64,000 nucleotides of DNA from an uncultured Aurantimonas sp. (GTDB lineage Bacteria; Pseudomonadota; Alphaproteobacteria; Rhizobiales; Rhizobiaceae). This document shows, piece after piece, positions 55,160-63,909 of the stretch. The stretch is taken from the NCBI GenBank assembly GCA_947488615.1, contig CANKZU010000004.1:202411-266410 (forward strand), in the 5' to 3' direction. How positions within the stretch are numbered: position 1 is the stretch's first letter; each line of letters starts with the position of its first letter. The notes under the pieces are model-generated. The model was given only the letters and a program-made list of their open reading frames with translations. It had not been told where the DNA came from and did not search any database. Both the position numbers and the translations under genes were made by a program.

Positions 55160-55966
55160 ATGCGGGCAAATGAAGATCGTGCGAGGTTTCTCGCTGCGAG
55201 AGTGTCGTCGCTGCTCGATGACATCGAATACGAGACGGTGCAGACCGAGGAAAGCCGCGAGGCGGTCTATCGTTTGCGCTATGAATGCTATCTCGCGGAA
55301 GGCGCGATCACGGCAAATGAGCGTGGCCGATTCAGCGACCACTTCGACGAGCAAAGCAATGGCTTTCTCTTCGCCATTCGCTACCGGGGCAAGCTGATCA
55401 GCTCCATCCGGTTGCACATCGCGACGCCGAACTATCCGAACACGCCGAGCGTCCCCGCCTTTGCGGACGTCCTTGCGGCCATAACCGAGCGAGGCGAGAC
55501 CTTCGTCGATCCGACGCGCTTCGTCGTGGATGGAAGGGTCCGGGCCGCCACCGCACTGATGCCCTATGCAACCCTCCGCCTCGCCGCGATGGCGGCGGAC
55601 CACTTCGATACCGATCATATTATCGCGACGGCTCGCCTCGAGCACATGCCCTTCTACACTCGGATTTTTCGGTTGGAACCGCGTACGCAGCCGCGAGACT
55701 ATCTCGGCCTCGTCAAGCCGCTGAGTCTGATGTCCAACGACACCGACACTATCCGGGACCAGGTTTATGGGCGCTACCCGATATTTTCGTCCGACCCGGA
55801 GGAGCGAGAAGCGTTGTTCGGCGTGTCACGCTCGACTGACTTCCTGAATCAGCAAGCGACACGAGCGAACGACAACAATGGTCGGGAGTTTCGCCGCTAC
55901 CCGTTCCCCCTGCCGCAAACGGATAACGAACAAGACGGCGCCGAAGCACATCCCAATCGCACCTAA
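55160..55966 (+). CDS. FeeM-like N-acyl amino acid synthase (GNAT fold)
   Basis: A 268-residue protein of the FeeM/autoinducer-synthase-like acyltransferase group, which transfers a fatty acyl chain from acyl carrier protein to an amino acid. Features include AVYRLRYECYLAEGAI near the start, the central FLFAIRYRGKLISSIRLHIA, ETFVDPTRFVVD, and PYATLRLAAMAADHFDTDHI. The last 60 residues are hydrophilic. It follows the GGDEF/EAL gene by 87 bases on the same strand. Product is unknown; it could be a signal or a membrane lipid. Confidence 0.7.
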   Translation: MRANEDRARFLAARVSSLLDDIEYETVQTEESREAVYRLRYECYLAEGAITANERGRFSDHFDEQSNGFLFAIRYRGKLISSIRLHIATPNYPNTPSVPAFADVLAAITERGETFVDPTRFVVDGRVRAATALMPYATLRLAAMAADHFDTDHIIATARLEHMPFYTRIFRLEPRTQPRDYLGLVKPLSLMSNDTDTIRDQVYGRYPIFSSDPEEREALFGVSRSTDFLNQQATRANDNNGREFRRYPFPLPQTDNEQDGAEAHPNRT

Positions 55967-55995
55967 TTGTGAGCATAGCGCAACGTGCCGGCGCT

Positions 55996-57144
55996 CTACC
56001 CGACCCGAAACCCGCGATAGGTCGCAGCGCCCGGCTCGACCGCGGCCGAGGCTTCGGTGGTGGCGATCTCGCCGAGCCGCTGGTGGAAATCGGATTTGAC
56101 GCAGGCCGGGTCCGCGTTCGCCGGATCCCCGGTCAGCGCCAGCGCCTGGCAACGGCAGCCGCCATAGTCGACAAGCCGGCGCTCGCAGGAACGGCAGGGC
56201 TCCTTCATCCAGGCGGTGCCGCGATAGGCTCCGAAAGCCGGAGACGACGCCCAGATCTCGGCGAGGGAATGGTCCCTCACCGACCAGAATTCCAGATGCT
56301 CGATCGTCTCGGCCGCGTGGCAGGGCAGCGCCTTGCCGGCCGGCGTGACGCTGAGGGTGCGTGCGCCCCAGCCGCCGTTACACAGCTTGGGATATTTCGC
56401 ATAATAGTCCGGGAAGACGGCGTCGATGACGAGCGTGCCCTTCAGCCGCTCACGCGCGGCCTCGACCTCCCCGATCGTCCGGTCGACGTCCTCACGCGCG
56501 GGCATCAGCTGCGCCCGGTTCTTCAGCGCCCAGCCGTAATATTGCGTATGGGCGATCTCCAGCCGCTTGGCGCCGAAGGCGACGGCCTTGTCGATCATGT
56601 CCGGCACCTGATGGATGTTCATCCGGTGGATCACCGCGTTGAGGGTCAGCGGAAAGCCGCGCGCGACCACGGCGCGGGCGAAGGCCTCTTTCTTCTCGAA
56701 GCCCCCCTTGTAGCCCGCCACCCGCTCGGTCACGCCGGCGTCGGCGCCTTGCATCGACAGCTGGATGTGGTCGCAGCCGGCTTCGAACAGGGCGTCGAGC
56801 TGCGCCTCCGAAACGCCGATTCCCGACGTGATCAGATTGGTGTAGAGCCCGACCTCGGCGGCGTGGCGGGTCAGCTCGACGATGTCCTTGCGGGCGGTCG
56901 GTTCGCCGCCGGACAAATGGATGTGGATGACGCCGAGGTCCGCCGACTCGGTGAACACCCGCTTCCAGGTTTCGGTGTCGAGTTCAGACGAGCGCGTGTC
57001 GAGCTTGAGCGGGTTCGAGCAATAGGTGCAGCGCAGCGGGCAGCGATGGGTCAGCTCGGCCAGCAGCCCCAGTGGCGGCGCCGGCGTCGGCGTCGGCCGC
57101 TCGGTTGCATCGGCGGCGGGCTTGGGAAAGACTGCCTCGTTCAT
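55996..57144 (-). CDS. pqqE: PQQ biosynthesis radical SAM enzyme PqqE
   Basis: Forms the Glu-Tyr carbon cross-link in PqqA, the first step of pyrroloquinoline quinone synthesis; 382 residues. The radical-SAM cluster is CPLRCTYC (Cys35, Cys39, Cys42), and C-terminal auxiliary Fe-S Cys are in [22 protein letters not shown] and [18 protein letters not shown] Pro-rich N-terminal lead of about 25 residues precedes the core. The start overlaps pqqD (ATGA). Last gene of the cluster. Confidence 0.95.
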   Translation of the reverse strand: MNEAVFPKPAADATERPTPTPAPPLGLLAELTHRCPLRCTYCSNPLKLDTRSSELDTETWKRVFTESADLGVIHIHLSGGEPTARKDIVELTRHAAEVGLYTNLITSGIGVSEAQLDALFEAGCDHIQLSMQGADAGVTERVAGYKGGFEKKEAFARAVVARGFPLTLNAVIHRMNIHQVPDMIDKAVAFGAKRLEIAHTQYYGWALKNRAQLMPAREDVDRTIGEVEAARERLKGTLVIDAVFPDYYAKYPKLCNGGWGARTLSVTPAGKALPCHAAETIEHLEFWSVRDHSLAEIWASSPAFGAYRGTAWMKEPCRSCERRLVDYGGCRCQALALTGDPANADPACVKSDFHQRLGEIATTEASAAVEPGAATYRGFRVG

Positions 57145-57419
57145 AGCGTCACCATCTGCTTATCGCGAAGGTCGATGAGGAAACTCTCGACATCCGGGCG
57201 AATGGTCGCTTCGTCCGCCGTGAACGCCTCCGTCAGTTGTCGCAGGATATCGCCGAACGTGGTCTGGCCGTCCACACGCTTGATGATTTCCGTCGCGACC
57301 TGATCGGCGTTGAAAATGCGTTCCGGCCCGACCAGGATGAACTGGCCGCGCATCTTGTCCTCGCGAAACCGCACGCCATGCGGCAATTTCGGTATGACAT
57401 CGTTGGCGATGCCGCTCAT
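57141..57419 (-). CDS. pqqD: PQQ biosynthesis peptide chaperone PqqD
   Basis: Binds the PqqA peptide and presents it to PqqE; 92 residues. [42 protein letters not shown] and [12 protein letters not shown] fit the family. Overlaps both neighbours by ATGA. Confidence 0.94.
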   Translation of the reverse strand: MSGIANDVIPKLPHGVRFREDKMRGQFILVGPERIFNADQVATEIIKRVDGQTTFGDILRQLTEAFTADEATIRPDVESFLIDLRDKQMVTL

Positions 57420-58171
57420 CGCGCGCCTCCCGCCGACTGGTCCGCGCCCGGACGCCAGGCGTCCGGCGGGATCATCCCCGGCTCGACATAGGCGAAATGC
57501 AGCGCGTCAAGCTGCGCCCATAGCACCTGGCACTTGAACCGCAAGGCGTCGAGCACGGCTGTTTGTTCCTCGGGCCGGCGGGCATTGTCGAGGCAATAGG
57601 CGAGCGCGAAATCGGAGTCGCGCTTGGCCTGCACCGGGCGCTTGTCGAAATAGGCCAGCGTTTCCTGCGAGATGAAGTCGTAATGCTCCAACATGCCGCG
57701 AACGCGGGTGCCGATCACGCTCGGCGAGAACAATTCGGTCAGCGAGGAGGCGATCGCTTCCAGCAGCGTCCGCTCCTGGACGAAATGGACATAGGCATCC
57801 ACGGCAAAGCGCGTACCGGCGAGAATGCCGCGACCGGATTCCATATAGGCGCGATCGAGACCGACGCCGTCGGTGAGCGCGATCCACTTCTCGATGCCGC
57901 CGCGCTGCCCCGCCTCGCCATCATGGTCGATGATCCGTTGGCGCCATTCGCGGCGCAGTTCCGACGTTTGCAAGCGGGCGAGAATGTAGGCATCCTTCAC
58001 CGGGATCTGCGACTGGTAATAATAGCGGTTGAGCGCCCAGGCCTGCACCTGCGCCTTCGTCAATTCGCCGTTCTGCAATCGCTGCTGAAATGGATGCAGA
58101 TGATGATAGCGCTCAGCTCCGATCCGCCGCAGCGCAGCCTCGAAATCCTCGCGTCCCATCATCGCCTTCAT
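57416..58171 (-). CDS. pqqC: PQQ synthase PqqC
   Basis: Final ring closure and eight-electron oxidation to PQQ, 251 residues. RYHHLHPFQQRLQNGELTK, WALNRYYYQSQIPVKDA, DHDGEAGQRGGIEKW and HYDFISQETLAYFDKRP are diagnostic. ATG 58171 overlaps the pqqB stop (ATGA); the frame further upstream is not needed. Confidence 0.95.
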   Translation of the reverse strand: MKAMMGREDFEAALRRIGAERYHHLHPFQQRLQNGELTKAQVQAWALNRYYYQSQIPVKDAYILARLQTSELRREWRQRIIDHDGEAGQRGGIEKWIALTDGVGLDRAYMESGRGILAGTRFAVDAYVHFVQERTLLEAIASSLTELFSPSVIGTRVRGMLEHYDFISQETLAYFDKRPVQAKRDSDFALAYCLDNARRPEEQTAVLDALRFKCQVLWAQLDALHFAYVEPGMIPPDAWRPGADQSAGGAR

Positions 58172-59121
58172 GGCACGATCTCCATGCCGTCTCCGGCCAC
58201 CTGCCAACCGGCGGCCTCCACCATTTCCCGCTCCTCGGAATCATCGATCAGGATCGGATTGGTGTTGTTGATATGGATGTAAGTGCGGCTTGCGATCCGG
58301 AGGCCGTCGAACGCCGTGAGGCTGCCGCCCTCGCCGGTGATCGGGATGTGACCCATGCGCCGGCCGGTCTTCTGTCCGACGCTGGCCTTCGCCATCTCAT
58401 CGTCGGTGAACACGGTGCCGTCGAACAAGAGCGCGTCGGCGTCCCTGACCCTGTCGCGCAGTCGATCGGGGACGGTGGCGCAACCGGGGATGTAATAAGC
58501 CGTCTTGCCGTGCGCTGTCAGCCGCACACCGATCGTCATCTCGCCTTCCTCGCCGATATCGACCTCGCCTTCTTCCAGGTAGAGCGGCACTTTGCCGGGA
58601 ACGGAGAACACTTCGACTTGAAGTCCCGGTACCGGCTCGAACGCCTCCCCCATCATCACCGGCCGACTCGTCACATGCGTGGGATCGAGAACCGAAAAGA
58701 TCGGGTTGTCGGCGATGACGCCGAGAACGCCAGCCGTGCCGTAGAGCGGGAATGACTGTTTCTCGCGCAAGGTCAAAAGGCCGGCGACGTGATCGACGTC
58801 GCCATTGGTCACCAGCACGGCGCCAATGGGCGAGGCCCGCCGCTGATCCGCGGACGCCCCGGCGGACGGCTGCAGCGGCGGCGCACGCAAAATCTGCTCG
58901 CGCAGATCCGGCGAGGCGTTGATCAGCAGCCAGTTGCGTCCATCGGCGGTCGCGGCGATCGAGGATTGCGACCGCGCGGAAACGCGCCTGTCGCCCGCCC
59001 AATAGAGCCGGCAGACATCGCACAGGCAATTCCATTGCGGATAGCCGCCGCCGGCGGCGGAGCCCAAAACGAAAAGCCGCAGGCGGGCCTCGACCCGCCC
59101 GCGGCTGTCAGGTGCTGCCAC
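58168..59121 (-). CDS. pqqB: PQQ biosynthesis protein PqqB (metallo-hydrolase fold)
   Basis: Metallo-beta-lactamase-fold protein that hydroxylates a tyrosine-derived intermediate in PQQ synthesis. FVLGSAAGGGYPQWNCLCDVC, INASPDLREQI, LVTNGDVDHVAGLL and HIPITGEGG are seen. It starts with GTG 59121, three bases after the pqqA stop; an internal GTG gives a slightly shorter product of family length. Confidence 0.94.
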   Translation of the reverse strand: MAAPDSRGRVEARLRLFVLGSAAGGGYPQWNCLCDVCRLYWAGDRRVSARSQSSIAATADGRNWLLINASPDLREQILRAPPLQPSAGASADQRRASPIGAVLVTNGDVDHVAGLLTLREKQSFPLYGTAGVLGVIADNPIFSVLDPTHVTSRPVMMGEAFEPVPGLQVEVFSVPGKVPLYLEEGEVDIGEEGEMTIGVRLTAHGKTAYYIPGCATVPDRLRDRVRDADALLFDGTVFTDDEMAKASVGQKTGRRMGHIPITGEGGSLTAFDGLRIASRTYIHINNTNPILIDDSEEREMVEAAGWQVAGDGMEIVP

Positions 59122-59124
59122 CGA

Positions 59125-59202
59125 TTAGAATTCGATCGGCATATAGCCGCTGATTTCCATCGCGAGGCAGACTTCCGTGAGAACAGGTTTGTTCCAGGCC
59201 AT
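59125..59202 (-). CDS. pqqA: PqqA, 25-residue PQQ precursor peptide
   Basis: The PQQ backbone peptide: ATG 59202 to TAA 59125, preceded by GGGAGAAGTACC. It starts MAWNKPVLTEVCLAMEISG and contains the required Glu16 and Tyr20 in the E-x-x-x-Y arrangement (EISGY). First gene of pqqABCDE, all on the minus strand. Confidence 0.95.
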   Translation of the reverse strand: MAWNKPVLTEVCLAMEISGYMPIEF

Positions 59203-59406
59203 GGTACTTCTCCCAAAGCACGGCGGCAGGCGATACGCGCAAAGCCGCCATTAATCGTTGCCCACCATCGAAGGCCTAGCAAACGCGGCGCTCCTTCGGT
59301 AGTCATTGCCGTTCACAACCCCTTTCAGGCCCGAGATCGGGAGATTTTCCCACATCCTCGACGGCGGCCGATCGGGGGCACCAACAGCCCGACCACACCG
59401 GTGATC

Positions 59407-60417
59407 ATGACCCCTCTGCCCGATCCCGACGACCTGGCCGACCGCATCCGCAAAGGCGAGCGCGCCGCGCTCAGCCGCGCCATCACCCTGGTCGAATCGA
59501 CCCGGCCCGAGCACCGGGCCGTCGCCGCCGTCATCCTCGATCGGCTCGCCCCGGACACCGGCGGCGCGATCCGCATCGGCGTTAGCGGCGTTCCGGGCGT
59601 CGGCAAGTCGACGCTGCTCGACGCCTTCGGCTCGATGCTGACCGACAAGGGGCACAAGGTCGCGGTGCTGGCGGTGGACCCCTCATCGGTGCGCTCCGGC
59701 GGCTCGATCCTCGGGGACAAGACGCGAATGGCGCGCCTTGCCGTCGACAACAATGCCTTCATCCGACCCTCCCCCTCCTCCGGCACGCTCGGCGGCGTCG
59801 CGGCGAAGACGCGCGAGACGATGCTGCTTTGCGAAGCGGCGGGTTTCGACGTCGTCATCGTCGAGACGATGGGCGTCGGCCAGGCCGAGGTCAGCGTCGC
59901 GGACATGGTCGATCTCGTGCTCCTGTTGATGATCGCCGGCGGCGGCGACGAGCTGCAGGGCATCAAGAAGGGCATTCTCGAAGTCGCCGACATCATCGCC
60001 ATGAACAAGGCCGACGGCGACAATGCCGGACCGGCGGGGGCCGCCGCCGCCGAAATCCGCTCCGCCCTCAACATCCTGGCGCCGCGTTCGGCAGCCTGGA
60101 CCGTCCCGGTGCTCGCCGTCTCCGGCATGACCGGCGACGGTCTCGGCGAATTGTGGGCCGAAATCGAGCGCTTCCGCGACATCCACCGGCGCGACGGCTC
60201 ATGGGACGACCGGCGGGCCGAGCAGCGGGTCCGCTGGCTCTGGACCAGCCTTGACGAGGGCCTGCGTCGGCGCATCCTGTCCGGGCCTCGCTGGCGCGCC
60301 GAAATCGCCGCCGGCGAGACCGCCGTGAGGGAAGGCGAACGGGCGCCGAGTGCCGTCGCCGAAGCCATCCTCGACCAATTGGGACTGCCGGCCGAACTGA
60401 AGGATACGCAAAACTGA
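59407..60417 (+). CDS. meaB: Methylmalonyl-CoA mutase chaperone GTPase MeaB (ArgK family)
   Basis: G-protein that protects and reloads B12-dependent mutase; 336 residues. Walker A GVSGVPGVGKST (about residues 57-68), AVDPSSVRSGGSILGDKTRM, VETMGVGQAEV and MNKADGD (base specificity) are seen. ATG 59407 is chosen; GTG 59401 is possible. The frame is open much further upstream as a shadow of pqqB. It is 8 kb from mutAB on the same strand, with unrelated genes between. Confidence 0.94.
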   Translation: MTPLPDPDDLADRIRKGERAALSRAITLVESTRPEHRAVAAVILDRLAPDTGGAIRIGVSGVPGVGKSTLLDAFGSMLTDKGHKVAVLAVDPSSVRSGGSILGDKTRMARLAVDNNAFIRPSPSSGTLGGVAAKTRETMLLCEAAGFDVVIVETMGVGQAEVSVADMVDLVLLLMIAGGGDELQGIKKGILEVADIIAMNKADGDNAGPAGAAAAEIRSALNILAPRSAAWTVPVLAVSGMTGDGLGELWAEIERFRDIHRRDGSWDDRRAEQRVRWLWTSLDEGLRRRILSGPRWRAEIAAGETAVREGERAPSAVAEAILDQLGLPAELKDTQN

Positions 60418-60521
60418 CGGCGGCCGTTATTGGCCGGCACAATCGATCTTGCGGCTGGCGCCTGTCAGCGCTCATGCTCCGCCATAGATCCGTCGAGGAA
60501 GAACGAGGGAAACGCACTACC

Positions 60522-61331
60522 ATGTCCGCTTCAAGACCCGACAAGACCGACCGGCTGGCGGTGCTGATCGACGCCGACAATGCCTCATCACGCATCGCCG
60601 ACGGGCTGTTCGAGGAAATCGCCAAGATCGGCGAGGCGAGTGTGAGGCGCATCTATGGCGACTTCTCCAGCCAGCGCTCGCGCGGCTGGGCGGACATCCT
60701 GTCACGCCACGCGATCATTCCGCATCAGCAATTCGCCTATACGACCGGCAAGAACGCCTCCGACATCACCTTGGTCATCGACGCCATGGACCTTCTCCAT
60801 AGCGGCCGCTTCGATGGCTTCTGCCTGGTTTCGTCGGACAGCGACTTCACCCGGCTCGCCGCCCGCATCCGCGAACAGGGCGTCGACGTCTACGGCTTCG
60901 GCGAACGCAAGACGCCTGAGAGCTTCCGCCAGGCCTGCCGCCGCTTCATCTACACCGAGAACCTTTTGCCCGGGCGGGCGACGGCCGAGAAGGACGACGG
61001 CCAGCCCGCGCCGCTGGCCAAGCCGCAACAGGCAGCCGATCTGTTGAAGCGGGTGATCGAACAGATGGACCCCGAGGACGGCTGGGTGAATCTCGGCAAT
61101 TTCGGCAAGCAGCTCCTCAACCTCTCCTCGGACTTCGATCCGCGCACCTATGGCTTCAAGAAGCTGAGCGATCTGGTGCGCTCGACCAAGCTGTTCGACG
61201 TCGACGACCCCGAAGGCGGCAGCGTCCGCATCCGGCTGAAACCGAAGGCCACCGGCGGTTCCCGGCAGGGAAGCCGGGCGCGCAAACCGGCGGCCCGCTC
61301 CGCCGACCAGCCGAAGAGCGACTTCACCTGA
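60522..61331 (+). CDS. NYN-domain protein with C-terminal OST-HTH/LOTUS-like region
   Basis: A 269-residue protein starting with an NYN (PIN-like) nuclease domain: DRLAVLIDADNASS, ITLVIDAMDLLHSG and LVSSDSDFTRLAAR, with the acidic metal-site residues in place. After a linker comes an OST-HTH-like part (LLKRVIEQMDPEDGWVNLGN, FGFKKLSDLV variant) and a basic tail. Probably RNA-directed. ATG 60522 is chosen. The gene follows meaB by 104 bases. Confidence 0.85.
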   Translation: MSASRPDKTDRLAVLIDADNASSRIADGLFEEIAKIGEASVRRIYGDFSSQRSRGWADILSRHAIIPHQQFAYTTGKNASDITLVIDAMDLLHSGRFDGFCLVSSDSDFTRLAARIREQGVDVYGFGERKTPESFRQACRRFIYTENLLPGRATAEKDDGQPAPLAKPQQAADLLKRVIEQMDPEDGWVNLGNFGKQLLNLSSDFDPRTYGFKKLSDLVRSTKLFDVDDPEGGSVRIRLKPKATGGSRQGSRARKPAARSADQPKSDFT

Positions 61332-61376
61332 TCGGGCGTGTCCGAAGGATAGGCGTGCTGCGAAGGCAGTGTAGCC

Positions 61377-62378
61377 TCAGCGGAGGATCGCCCGCACCGC
61401 GCCGACCGTGGTCTTCTCCCAGTTGCGCAACGTCTTCGATGCCAGTGCATCGAAGCGTTCGGCCAGCGCCGCGTCGTCGCCGCGCAGCGCCTCGGCAATG
61501 ACCGCCGCGACCAGCGCCTCGCTCGCCCGCGTCCCGCCGTCGTCGATCTTCAGCGCGAAACCGAGGCCGAGATCCGGTAGCGCGCCACAGAACACACCTT
61601 CCGCCCCGGTCTTGGCGAACACCCGGCCGGGCGCGGCCTGCATCAGCTTCTCGCAGGCGCGTCCAGTGCCGGACATCTCCCAGGGCGCCTTCATGCAGGC
61701 CCCGATCAGCCGGCGCCCCGCCGCCGAGCGCTCCGACGCGACGCCGTCACCGGTGACGAGCTTGGCAAAGCCGTGCGCGAAACTTTTCAGGGGCGCCGCA
61801 TAGGTCGGGATCGAGCAGCCGTCGGTGCCGCAGACATGGTCGCCAAGTTCAGTGCCGGTCAGATCCTCGATCGCCGCCTTTGCCCGCTGCTGCACCGGAT
61901 GGCCCGCCCCGACATAGCCGCGCGGATCCTCGCCCTGGTGGACGGCCGTGCAGAGAAACCCGGCATGCTTGCCCGAGCAGTTGTTGTGAAGCGCCGTCGG
62001 CTCGCCGCCGCGCCGGGCGAGATCGAGCGCGACCGGCAGATCGAACGGCCAGTGGCAGCCGCATTCCAGAGCCCCGCCGTCGAGCCCGCCCTTCGCCAGC
62101 ATGGCTGCGGCAAGCGTCACATGTCCCGCTTCGCCGGAATGGGAGGCGCAGGCGAGCGAGAGTTCCCGGTCGCCGAAACCGAAGGCGTCGGCCGCACCGG
62201 TCTCGATCAGCGGGATTGCCTGAAACACCTTGATGGCCGAGCGCGGAAATACCGGACGCGCGATTTCGCCGGCCGAGGCGACGACGGCCCCGGCGCCGTC
62301 GACCAACGCGAAGGCGCCGCGATGGACGCTCTCGACGAGATCGCCACGGGTCACTTCCACGAGAACGGGGGTTTCCAT
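61377..62378 (-). CDS. L-asparaginase II family (Rhizobium etli AnsA type)
   Basis: Hydrolyses asparagine to aspartate and ammonia; 333 residues. The serine-hydrolase-like SxxK motif is FPRSAIKVF (Ser47, Lys50), and the zinc site is predicted from Cys134 and Lys137 (NNCSGKHAGF) and Cys188 (GTDGCSIP), matching the Rhizobium etli thermolabile enzyme with an offset of one. Convergent with the NYN gene and divergent from the DUF3750 gene. Confidence 0.92.
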   Translation of the reverse strand: METPVLVEVTRGDLVESVHRGAFALVDGAGAVVASAGEIARPVFPRSAIKVFQAIPLIETGAADAFGFGDRELSLACASHSGEAGHVTLAAAMLAKGGLDGGALECGCHWPFDLPVALDLARRGGEPTALHNNCSGKHAGFLCTAVHQGEDPRGYVGAGHPVQQRAKAAIEDLTGTELGDHVCGTDGCSIPTYAAPLKSFAHGFAKLVTGDGVASERSAAGRRLIGACMKAPWEMSGTGRACEKLMQAAPGRVFAKTGAEGVFCGALPDLGLGFALKIDDGGTRASEALVAAVIAEALRGDDAALAERFDALASKTLRNWEKTTVGAVRAILR

Positions 62379-62455
62379 TGATGACCTCAGTCCTACAAAC
62401 AGTTTCCAAGCGCGCTCTAGCAGCCGCTCCGCCTTGCCGCCACCGATGGGACCCC

Positions 62456-63202
62456 ATGCATCTGTTGAAATGGCTCTCCGTCGTCGTCGTGGCGGTGTAT
62501 CTCCTGCCTGCAGCGCTCGCCGCTCTCCTCTGGTGGACGAGCGAACGTCCCGTCTCCTGGCGTCAGGCGGACTGGAGTTCGGCCGCGATTCTGCCGGCCG
62601 CGAGCACCAACGGGGACGCGGCGCTCTACATTCTCGCCGCGCGCACAGGCGGCCTCAAGGGCGCGATCGCCGATCATTCCTGGATCGTCGTCAAGGACAA
62701 GGGCGCGAGCGCTTACGAGCGTTGGGACAAGGTCGGCTGGGGGATTCCAGTTCGACGCAACAGCCAGCCCGCCGACGGGCGCTGGTATTCCAACGATCCC
62801 CGGGTCGTCGTGGGGATCACCGGCGCGCGGGCGGAAGCCTTGATCCCCAAGGTGCGCGCCGCCATCGCCACCTACCCTTATGCCGAGCGTGGCGGCTACG
62901 CCCTCTTTCCCGGCCCTAACTCCAATACCTTCGTCGCTCACGTCATGCGCGCCGTCCCCGGCATCGACGCGACGCTACCGGCGGCGGCGGTCGGCCGCGA
63001 CTATCCATCCGAGGGACGTTTCCTCTCGATCGACCCCGACCGCCAGGAGTTGCGCCTGTCGCTTTGGGGCTATGCTGGCCTCGTCGCCGGCTGGAAATCG
63101 GGGCTGGAGGTGAATCTCCTCGGCCTTGTCGCCGGCATCGATCCGTGGCGGCTGGCGGTCAAGGTGCCGGCGTTCGGGACCTATGCGCTGCTGGGGGCGT
63201 GA
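62456..63202 (+). CDS. DUF3750 membrane-anchored protein
   Basis: A 248-residue protein with an N-terminal helix (LLKWLSVVVVAVYLLPAALA) and the DUF3750 body: ADHSWIVVKDKG, YERWDKVGWG, and PGPNSNTFVAHVMR. Function is unknown. The His, Asn and His positions recall a lipocalin- or papain-like periplasmic protein but nothing firm. ATG 62456 is chosen because the frame upstream is antisense to the asparaginase promoter. Confidence 0.8.
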   Translation: MHLLKWLSVVVVAVYLLPAALAALLWWTSERPVSWRQADWSSAAILPAASTNGDAALYILAARTGGLKGAIADHSWIVVKDKGASAYERWDKVGWGIPVRRNSQPADGRWYSNDPRVVVGITGARAEALIPKVRAAIATYPYAERGGYALFPGPNSNTFVAHVMRAVPGIDATLPAAAVGRDYPSEGRFLSIDPDRQELRLSLWGYAGLVAGWKSGLEVNLLGLVAGIDPWRLAVKVPAFGTYALLGA

Positions 63203-63270
63203 TTATTCGCACCGTCGACTGTCAGAAAGCGATGATCTGCATCGGCAATCGCATGATCATTTGAGACTAT

Positions 63271-63299
63271 TTGACAAGCGACAATTGTCGGAGTACACT
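63271..63299 (+). promoter_or_regulatory. higBA promoter with palindromic operator
   Basis: TTGACA (63271-63276) and TACACT (63294-63299) are separated by 17 bases, a near-consensus housekeeping promoter. The spacer contains the perfect 12-bp palindrome CGACAATTGTCG (63279-63290), well placed for a HigA dimer to block RNA polymerase. The start codon is only 17 bases past the -10 end, so the leader is very short. Confidence 0.82.
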
Positions 63300-63315
63300 A
63301 CCTACCAATGCACGG

Positions 63316-63597
63316 ATGATTGCCAGCTTTCGACACAAAGGACTCCGACGCTTTTACGAGACCGGCGATGCGCGCGGCGTTCAGGCAGATCAGGTCAAAC
63401 GCATTCGCCGCGTCTTGTTCGCGCTTGATCATGCCACCTCGCCGGAAACCGTCGGAGGTCTGCCGGGAATGCGTCTGCATCCGCTCAAGGGCCAGCTTGC
63501 CGGATTTTGGAGCGTGAGCGTGTCCGGCAATTGGCGAATCGTATTTCGCTTCGACGACAGCCGGCCCGTCGATCTCGATTATCTGGATTACCACTGA
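63316..63597 (+). CDS. higB: HigB-family (RelE-like) toxin
   Basis: A 93-residue mRNA-cleaving toxin. MIASFRHKGLRRFYETGDAR opens the protein; GMRLHPLKGQLAGFWSVSVSGNWRIVFRF is the diagnostic HigB/RelE region with basic catalytic residues. Toxin-first order, as usual for higBA. The start at 63316 follows the promoter closely; an open frame further upstream would overlap the -10. Confidence 0.92.
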   Translation: MIASFRHKGLRRFYETGDARGVQADQVKRIRRVLFALDHATSPETVGGLPGMRLHPLKGQLAGFWSVSVSGNWRIVFRFDDSRPVDLDYLDYH

Positions 63598-63615
63598 CGA
63601 CTGGAGAAACTGACC

Positions 63616-63909
63616 TTGCCCCTCCACGACCCGCCCCACCCGGGCGAAATGGTGCGCGAGGAGTGCCTTGCGCCGCTCGGCCTGAGCGTCACGGAGGCTG
63701 CCCGCGTGCTCGGCGTCACCCGGCAGGCTTTGAATAACGTCGTCAACGAGAAAGCCGGGATCAGCCCTGAAATGGCGATCCGGCTCGAAAAGGCGTTTGG
63801 AGGCGAGGCCGATTTCTGGCTACGGCTGCAAACCGCGTTCGATCTGGCGCAGGCCCGACGGCAGGAAGGCAGCATTGCCGTCAACCGCTATGTGCCGGAA
63901 CGCGCATAG
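63616..63909 (+). CDS. higA: HigA-family antitoxin (XRE type)
   Basis: A 97-residue antitoxin and repressor with [20 protein letters not shown] leading into an XRE helix-turn-helix ([20 protein letters not shown]) and [23 protein letters not shown], all family-typical. It starts with TTG 18 bases after higB. It should bind the palindrome in the promoter. Confidence 0.92.
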   Translation: MPLHDPPHPGEMVREECLAPLGLSVTEAARVLGVTRQALNNVVNEKAGISPEMAIRLEKAFGGEADFWLRLQTAFDLAQARRQEGSIAVNRYVPERA

